Source of the DNA: Enterobacteriaceae bacterium
GTDB lineage: Bacteria; Pseudomonadota; Gammaproteobacteria; Enterobacterales; Enterobacteriaceae
Length of the DNA stretch: 64,000 nucleotides
NCBI GenBank assembly: GCA_902363335.1
Contig: CABIZV010000007.1
Coordinates: 62,001 to 126,000, forward strand
Direction: 5' to 3'
The notes under the pieces were generated by a model, which saw only the letters and a list, made by a program, of their open reading frames with translations, made no database searches and had not been told where the DNA came from. This document shows, piece by piece, positions 58,830 through 64,000 of this stretch (position 1 is its first letter; each line of letters opens with the position of its first letter). Made by a program: the position numbers and the translations under genes.

Positions 58830-60128
58830 ATGGGTAACAACGTCGTCGTGCTGGGCACCCAATGGGGTGACGAAGGTAAAGGGAAGATCGTCGATCTTCT
58901 GACTGAGCGTGCAAAATATGTTGTTCGCTATCAGGGTGGCCATAACGCTGGTCATACTCTCGTAATCAACGGTGAAAAAACCGTCCTCCATCTTATTCCA
59001 TCAGGTATTCTTCGTGAGAATGTAACCAGCATCATCGGTAACGGTGTTGTGCTTTCTCCTGCTGCGCTGATGAAAGAGATGAAAGGCCTGGAAGACCGTG
59101 GTATCCCGGTTCGTGAGCGTCTGCTGCTCTCCGAAGCCTGCCCGTTAATTCTCGATTATCACGTCGCTCTGGATGGCGCTCGCGAAAAAGCGCGCGGTTC
59201 CAAAGCTATCGGCACCACCGGTCGTGGTATCGGCCCTGCTTATGAAGATAAAGTCGCTCGTCGCGGTCTGCGCGTAGGCGATCTCTTCGACAAAGAAACC
59301 TTCGCCCAGAAGCTGAAAGAAGTGATGGAATATCACAACTTCCAGCTGGTGAACTATTACAAAGTTGAAGCTGTTGACTACCAGAAAGTGCTGGACGATG
59401 TGATGGCGGTTGCCGACATCCTGACCGGCATGGTGGTAGACGTTTCTGACCTGCTGGATCAGGCACGTAAACGCGGTGACTTCGTGATGTTCGAAGGCGC
59501 ACAGGGTACGCTGCTGGATATCGACCACGGTACTTATCCGTATGTGACCTCTTCTAACACCACCGCAGGTGGCGTAGCAACCGGTTCTGGCCTTGGCCCG
59601 CGCTATGTTGACTACGTGCTGGGCATCATCAAAGCGTACTCCACTCGCGTGGGTGCCGGTCCATTCCCGACCGAACTGTTTGATGAAACCGGTGAGTTCC
59701 TGTGCAAGCAGGGTAACGAATTTGGTGCAACGACCGGTCGTCGTCGTCGTACCGGCTGGCTTGATGCCGTTGCCGTTCGTCGTGCAGTACAAATTAACTC
59801 CTTGTCTGGCTTCTGCCTGACCAAGCTGGACGTCCTGGACGGCCTGAAAGAAGTGAAAATCTGTGTTGCTTACCGTATGCCGGATGGCCGTGAAGTGACG
59901 ACCACCCCGCTGGCGGCAGACGATTGGGAAGGTATTGAACCAATCTATGAAACCATGCCAGGCTGGTCTGAAACCACCTTTGGCGTGAAGGAACGTAGCG
60001 GTCTGCCACAGGCAGCACTGAACTACATTCAGCGTATTGAAGAACTGACCGGCGTGCCGATTGATATTATTTCAACTGGCCCAGACCGTACTGAAACCAT
60101 GATCCTGCGCGACCCGTTCGACGCATAA
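58830..60128 (+). CDS. purA: Adenylosuccinate synthetase PurA
   Basis: A 432-residue enzyme that makes adenylosuccinate from IMP, aspartate and GTP. Motifs: WGDEGKGKIVD (P-loop), GGHNAGHTL, and TTGRGIGPAYEDK. The ATG at 58830 (MGNNVVVLGTQWGDEGKG) gives the family length; the frame is open for 103 more codons upstream but that stretch overlaps yjeT and is not conserved coding. Confidence 0.97.
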   Translation: MGNNVVVLGTQWGDEGKGKIVDLLTERAKYVVRYQGGHNAGHTLVINGEKTVLHLIPSGILRENVTSIIGNGVVLSPAALMKEMKGLEDRGIPVRERLLLSEACPLILDYHVALDGAREKARGSKAIGTTGRGIGPAYEDKVARRGLRVGDLFDKETFAQKLKEVMEYHNFQLVNYYKVEAVDYQKVLDDVMAVADILTGMVVDVSDLLDQARKRGDFVMFEGAQGTLLDIDHGTYPYVTSSNTTAGGVATGSGLGPRYVDYVLGIIKAYSTRVGAGPFPTELFDETGEFLCKQGNEFGATTGRRRRTGWLDAVAVRRAVQINSLSGFCLTKLDVLDGLKEVKICVAYRMPDGREVTTTPLAADDWEGIEPIYETMPGWSETTFGVKERSGLPQAALNYIQRIEELTGVPIDIISTGPDRTETMILRDPFDA

Positions 60129-60139
60129 TTATGGTTCGT

Positions 60140-60225
60140 GGTGCAGCGCCTGATGGCGCTGCACTTATCAGGCCTACTCGCTTTATAGGCCGGATAAGAC
60201 GCAAAGCGTCGTCATCCGGCTTAAT
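60140..60225. repeat. REP/BIME pair
   Basis: GTGCAGCGCCTGATGGCGCTGCAC-type hairpin and a REP unit with TAGGCCGGATAAGACGCAAA / CGTCATCCGGC, in the 228-bp gap between purA and nsrR. Confidence 0.85.
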
Positions 60226-60356
60226 CGTGCGTTAAACCCTCGCTTTTTTCCTTCCTGCCATGAAATAAATTAGCGGCTCAGACGCTGGCTGGTTTATCAT
60301 CAATATAATTAATATCAACAATCTTATCCTTTACTCCCCATTTCCCTGAGGTTGAT

Positions 60357-60782
60357 GTGCAGTTAACAAGTTTTACCGATTATGGACTCCGCGCGCTGAT
60401 TTACATGGCGTCGCTGCCGGAAGGCAAGATGACGAGCATCTCGGAGGTGACCGAGGTCTACGGCGTGTCGCGTAACCATATGGTTAAAATCATCAATCAG
60501 CTAAGCCGTGCCGGATACGTGACGGCAGTACGTGGGAAAAACGGCGGTATTCGCCTGGGTAAACCGGCAAAAGAGATCCGCGTCGGCGATGTCGTGCGTG
60601 ATTTAGAACCGTTAACGCTGGTGAACTGTAGCAGCGAGTTTTGCCATATAACGCCAGCCTGTCGTTTAAAACAGGCACTTTCAGAAGCCGTGCAAAGTTT
60701 TCTCAAGGAACTGGATAACCACACACTGGCCGATTTGGTTGAGCAAAATCAACCGCTTTATAAATTATTGCTGGTGGAGTAA
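60357..60782 (+). CDS. nsrR: Nitric oxide-sensing repressor NsrR
   Basis: A 141-residue Rrf2-family repressor. Winged helix (TSISEVTEVYGVSRNHMVKIINQL) and Fe-S ligands Cys91, Cys96 and Cys102 in CSSEFCHITPAC. GTG start, GAGG 5 bases before. Confidence 0.95.
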   Translation: MQLTSFTDYGLRALIYMASLPEGKMTSISEVTEVYGVSRNHMVKIINQLSRAGYVTAVRGKNGGIRLGKPAKEIRVGDVVRDLEPLTLVNCSSEFCHITPACRLKQALSEAVQSFLKELDNHTLADLVEQNQPLYKLLLVE

Positions 60783-60823
60783 TTATTACTACCGCCGGCA
60801 GCGATGATGACGGAGGAACCGAC

Positions 60824-63346
60824 ATGTCAAAAGATCCTTTCCTGGAACGTGAAACCCAGAAGTACGACAACCCTATCCCGAGCCGGGAATATATCCTTGA
60901 ACACTTAACAAAACGCGAAAAACCGGCAAATCGTGAAGAGCTGGCCGTTGAACTGAATATTGAAGGCGAAGAGCAAACTGAAGCTCTGCGCCGTCGCCTG
61001 CGCGCCATGGAGCGTGACGGGCAGTTAGTCTTTACCCGCCGTCAGTGCTACGCGCTGCCGGAACGCCTCGACCTGCTCAAAGGCATGGTCATTGGCCATC
61101 GCGATGGCTTTGGCTTCCTGCGCGTGGAAGGTCGTAAGGACGACCTGTATCTGTCGAGCGAGCAGATGAAAATGTGTATGCACGGTGATGAAGTGCTGGC
61201 ACAGCCGCTGGGCGCAGACCGTAAAGGTCGCCGCGAAGCGCGTATCGTTCGCGTACTGGTACCGCGTAACGCGCAAATCGTTGGTCGCTACTTTACCGAC
61301 GCGGGCGTTGGCTTTGTGGTACCAGACGACAGCCGCCTGAGCTTTGATATCCTGATTCCACCAGAATCAGTGATGGGTGCGCGTATGGGCTTTGTGGTGG
61401 TGGTCGAGCTGACCCAGCGCCCAACCCGCCGCACTAAAGCAATTGGTAAAATCGTTGAAGTACTGGGCGAAAACATGGGCACCGGTATGGCCGTTGAGAT
61501 GGCGCTGCGTACCCATGAAATTCCTTATGTCTGGCCGCCAGCGGTAGAAAAGCAGGTTGCCGGTCTCAAAGAGCAGGTGCCGGAAGAGGCTAAAGTGGGT
61601 CGCGTTGACCTGCGCGATTTGCCGCTGGTGACTATCGATGGCGAAGATGCCCGCGACTTTGATGATGCGGTCTACTGCGAGAAAAAACGCGGTGGCGGCT
61701 GGCGTCTGTGGGTAGCGATTGCAGACGTTAGCTATTACGTCCGTCCGCCGACCCCGCTGGACGGCGAAGCCCGCAATCGTGGGACATCCGTGTATTTCCC
61801 AACGCAGGTCGTCCCGATGCTGCCGGAAGTGCTCTCGAACGGCCTGTGTTCTCTGAACCCGCAAGTTGACCGTCTGTGTATGGTCTGTGAAATGACCATC
61901 TCGACCAAAGGACGCTTAACCGGCTTCAAATTCTATGAAGCGGTGATGAGCTCGCATGCGCGTCTGACCTATACCAAGGTCTGGCACATGTTGCAGGGTG
62001 ACCAGGAGCTGCGTGAACAGTACGCGCCGCTGGTTAAACACATTGAAGAGCTGCATAACCTCTACAAAGTGCTGGATGAAGCGCGTGCCGAACGTGGCGG
62101 TATCTCGTTTGAAAGCGAAGAAGCGAAGTTTATCTTCAACGCCGATCGCCGTATTGAGCGAATTGAACAGACTCAGCGTAACGATGCGCACAAACTGATT
62201 GAAGAGTGCATGATTCTGGCCAACATCTCAGCGGCGCGTTTCGTTGAGAAAGCCAAAGAGCCTGCGCTGTTCCGTATTCACGATAAGCCAACCACGGAAG
62301 CCATTACCGCTTTCCGTTCAGTGCTGTCGGAATTGGGTCTGGAGCTGCCCGGTGGCAACAAGCCGGAGCCGCGTGATTACGCCGAACTGCTGGAGTCCGT
62401 CGCTGACCGTCCAGACGCTGAAATGCTGCAAACCATGCTGCTGCGTTCGATGAAGCAGGCGATTTATGACCCGGAAAACCGTGGTCACTTCGGTCTGGCG
62501 CTGCAATCCTATGCGCACTTTACGTCGCCGATCCGTCGTTATCCTGACCTGTCGCTGCACCGTGCCATCAAGTACCTGCTGGCGAAAGAGCAGGGGCATC
62601 AAGGTAACAGCACCGAAACCGGCGGCTATCATTACTCGCTGGAAGAGATGCTGCAATTAGGTCAGCACTGCTCGATGACCGAACGCCGTGCCGATGAAGC
62701 AACGCGTGACGTTTCCGACTGGCTGAAATGCGACTTTATGCAGGATCAGGTGGGCAACGTCTTTAACGGCGTGATTGCCAGCGTCACCGGTTTTGGCTTC
62801 TTCGTCCGTCTGGATGAGCTGTTCATCGACGGCCTGGTGCACGTTTCTTCGCTGGATAACGACTACTACCGCTTTGACCAGGTCGGTCAGCGTCTGATTG
62901 GCGAATCCGGCGGCCAGACCTATCGCCTTGGCGACCGTGTCGAAGTCCGCGTTGAAGCGGTCAACATGGACGAGCGTAAGATAGACTTCTCGCTGATCTC
63001 AAGCGAACGTGCCCCGCGTAACGTTGGTAAAACCGAGCGCGAGAAAGCGAAAAAAGGCAGCGGCGGTAAGCCTGCCGCCAGCCGTCGTCGTCAGGCGGGT
63101 AAGCGCACCAACTTTGAGCCGGACAGCGCCTTCCGCGGTGAGAAGAAAGGTAAAGCGAAAGCTAACCCGAATCAGACAGCGAAAAGCGGCAAAGCCAGCG
63201 CGAATCAAAACGCAGAGCAGGGCAAAGCCAAACCAGCCTCTGACAAAGCGGGCGCGAAAAAAGCCAAAAAGCCATCGGCGAAGACTCAGAAAATTGCTGC
63301 CGCAACCAAAGCGAAGCGCGCCGCGAAAAAGAAATCGTCGGAATAG
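60824..63346 (+). CDS. rnr: Ribonuclease R
   Basis: An 840-residue 3'-to-5' exoribonuclease. N-terminal winged helix (PSREYILEHLTKREKPANREELAVELNIEG), cold-shock domains, RNB domain with GEDARDFDDAVYC, S1 domain, and a Lys-rich tail from about residue 730. E. coli RNase R has about 813 residues; the extra length is in the tail (repeats with KSGKASANQNAEQGKAKPAS). GGAGG lies 8 bases before the ATG. Confidence 0.96.
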   Translation: MSKDPFLERETQKYDNPIPSREYILEHLTKREKPANREELAVELNIEGEEQTEALRRRLRAMERDGQLVFTRRQCYALPERLDLLKGMVIGHRDGFGFLRVEGRKDDLYLSSEQMKMCMHGDEVLAQPLGADRKGRREARIVRVLVPRNAQIVGRYFTDAGVGFVVPDDSRLSFDILIPPESVMGARMGFVVVVELTQRPTRRTKAIGKIVEVLGENMGTGMAVEMALRTHEIPYVWPPAVEKQVAGLKEQVPEEAKVGRVDLRDLPLVTIDGEDARDFDDAVYCEKKRGGGWRLWVAIADVSYYVRPPTPLDGEARNRGTSVYFPTQVVPMLPEVLSNGLCSLNPQVDRLCMVCEMTISTKGRLTGFKFYEAVMSSHARLTYTKVWHMLQGDQELREQYAPLVKHIEELHNLYKVLDEARAERGGISFESEEAKFIFNADRRIERIEQTQRNDAHKLIEECMILANISAARFVEKAKEPALFRIHDKPTTEAITAFRSVLSELGLELPGGNKPEPRDYAELLESVADRPDAEMLQTMLLRSMKQAIYDPENRGHFGLALQSYAHFTSPIRRYPDLSLHRAIKYLLAKEQGHQGNSTETGGYHYSLEEMLQLGQHCSMTERRADEATRDVSDWLKCDFMQDQVGNVFNGVIASVTGFGFFVRLDELFIDGLVHVSSLDNDYYRFDQVGQRLIGESGGQTYRLGDRVEVRVEAVNMDERKIDFSLISSERAPRNVGKTEREKAKKGSGGKPAASRRRQAGKRTNFEPDSAFRGEKKGKAKANPNQTAKSGKASANQNAEQGKAKPASDKAGAKKAKKPSAKTQKIAAATKAKRAAKKKSSE

Positions 63347-63354
63347 CCTTATTT

Positions 63355-63402
63355 CCCTCACCGCGACCCTCTCCCTTTCGGGGAGAGGGCTAGAGTGAGG
63401 GT
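63355..63402. repeat. Palindromic CTCACC...GGTGAGG-type repeat
   Basis: CCCTCACCGCGACCCTCTCC-TTTCGG-GGAGAGGGCTAGAGTGAGGG between rnr and rlmB. Same family as the unit inside dsbD at 16420. Confidence 0.85.
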
Positions 63403-63435
63403 AATCACAACGTAGAATTAACAACGAGTATATTC

Positions 63436-64000
63436 ATGAGTGAAATGATTTACGGTATCCATGCAGTGCAGGCACTGCTGGAGCGCGCGCCTGAACGTTT
63501 TCAGGAAGTTTTTATTCTGAAAGGCCGTGACGATAAGCGTTTGATGCCGCTTATTCACGCACTGGAAGCGCAGGGCGTGGTGATCCAACTGGCGAACCGT
63601 CAGTACCTGGACGAAAAAAGCGAAGGCGCGGTGCATCAGGGCATTATTGCGCGCGTGAAGCCGGGTCGTCAGTATCAGGAGAACGATCTGCCGGATCTGC
63701 TGGCGTCAATCGACAAGCCGTTCCTGCTGATCCTCGATGGCGTTACCGATCCCCATAACCTCGGTGCTTGCCTGCGTAGCGCGGATGCGGCCGGTGTCCA
63801 TGCGGTTATCGTACCAAGAGATCGCTCGGCGCAGCTGAACGCGACGGCGAAAAAAGTGGCCTGTGGCGCGGCAGAAAACGTTCCGCTGATTCGCGTGACA
63901 AATCTGGCGCGTACCATGCGTATGCTGCAAGAAGAGAACGTGTGGATCGTCGGTACCGCTGGCGAAGCCACTCATACTCTGTTCCAGAGCAAAATGACCG
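63436..64000 (+). CDS. rlmB: 23S rRNA 2'-O-methyltransferase RlmB (partial at window end)
   Basis: The first 188 codons of the SPOUT methyltransferase that modifies Gm2251. N-terminal substrate domain (MSEMIYGIHAVQALLERAPE, NDLPDLLASIDKPF) and the start of the SPOUT domain with DGVTDPHNLGACLRSADAAG. The C-terminal knot (GxEGxG and the last motif) lies beyond the window edge. Confidence 0.95.
   Translation, partial: MSEMIYGIHAVQALLERAPERFQEVFILKGRDDKRLMPLIHALEAQGVVIQLANRQYLDEKSEGAVHQGIIARVKPGRQYQENDLPDLLASIDKPFLLILDGVTDPHNLGACLRSADAAGVHAVIVPRDRSAQLNATAKKVACGAAENVPLIRVTNLARTMRMLQEENVWIVGTAGEATHTLFQSKMT

Overview
The window is enterobacterial chromosome, most likely Enterobacter (cloacae-complex-like) or a close relative. 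From position 14346 to the right edge the gene order is that of the E. coli 94-95 min region (pheU, yjdC, dsbD, cutA, dcuA, aspA, fxsA, yjeH, groSL ... efp, ecnAB, gdx, ampC, frdDCBA, epmA, yjeM, mscM, psd, rsgA, orn, three tRNA-Gly, queG, nnr, tsaE, amiB, mutL, miaA, hfq, hflXKC, purA, nsrR, rnr, rlmB). The genus hint comes from ampC, which reads like the ACT/MIR type and is paired with a divergent ampR, and from the absence of blc between gdx and ampC. No database was searched.

Left part (1-14340) is accessory. It opens with a giant three-module protein (MurF-like ligase, degenerate PBP5-like module, CapA-like module), followed by an orphan lipoprotein, a protein with a PD-(D/E)XK nuclease-like pattern, a DUF523 protein and a small exported coiled-coil protein. 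Then comes an 8 kb beta-glucoside island (6226-14146): bglB and bglF, a periplasmic SurE-like phosphatase, a periplasmic histidine-phosphatase-like protein, an OprD-type porin and a BglG-type antiterminator. Three clear and one degenerate ribonucleic antiterminator (RAT) sites, each overlapping a terminator, and a CRP site between the divergent arms indicate one regulon. The island is bracketed by a 37-bp direct repeat (35/37 identical) of the tRNA-Phe terminator region.

Middle part (14346-39920) is conserved core with local differences: a palindromic repeat spliced in frame into dsbD, iadA placed next to groSL, a guanidine-II riboswitch before gdx, the EF-P modification genes (epmB, efp, epmA), the inducible ampR-ampC pair and frdABCD. 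After yjeM there is a diverged remnant of a second yjeM 3' end, then an AT-rich pair: a lysozyme-like protein followed 3 bp later by the small membrane protein YjeO, which could be a toxin and immunity pair.

Right part (39925-64000) is core: mscM and psd (psd with an expanded acidic repeat tail), rsgA, orn, three identical tRNA-Gly(GCC) genes followed by a datA-like DnaA-box region, then queG diverging from the nnr-tsaE-amiB-mutL-miaA-hfq-hflX-hflK-hflC line, purA, nsrR, rnr and the start of rlmB, which the window cuts. REP/BIME elements fill many intergenic gaps.
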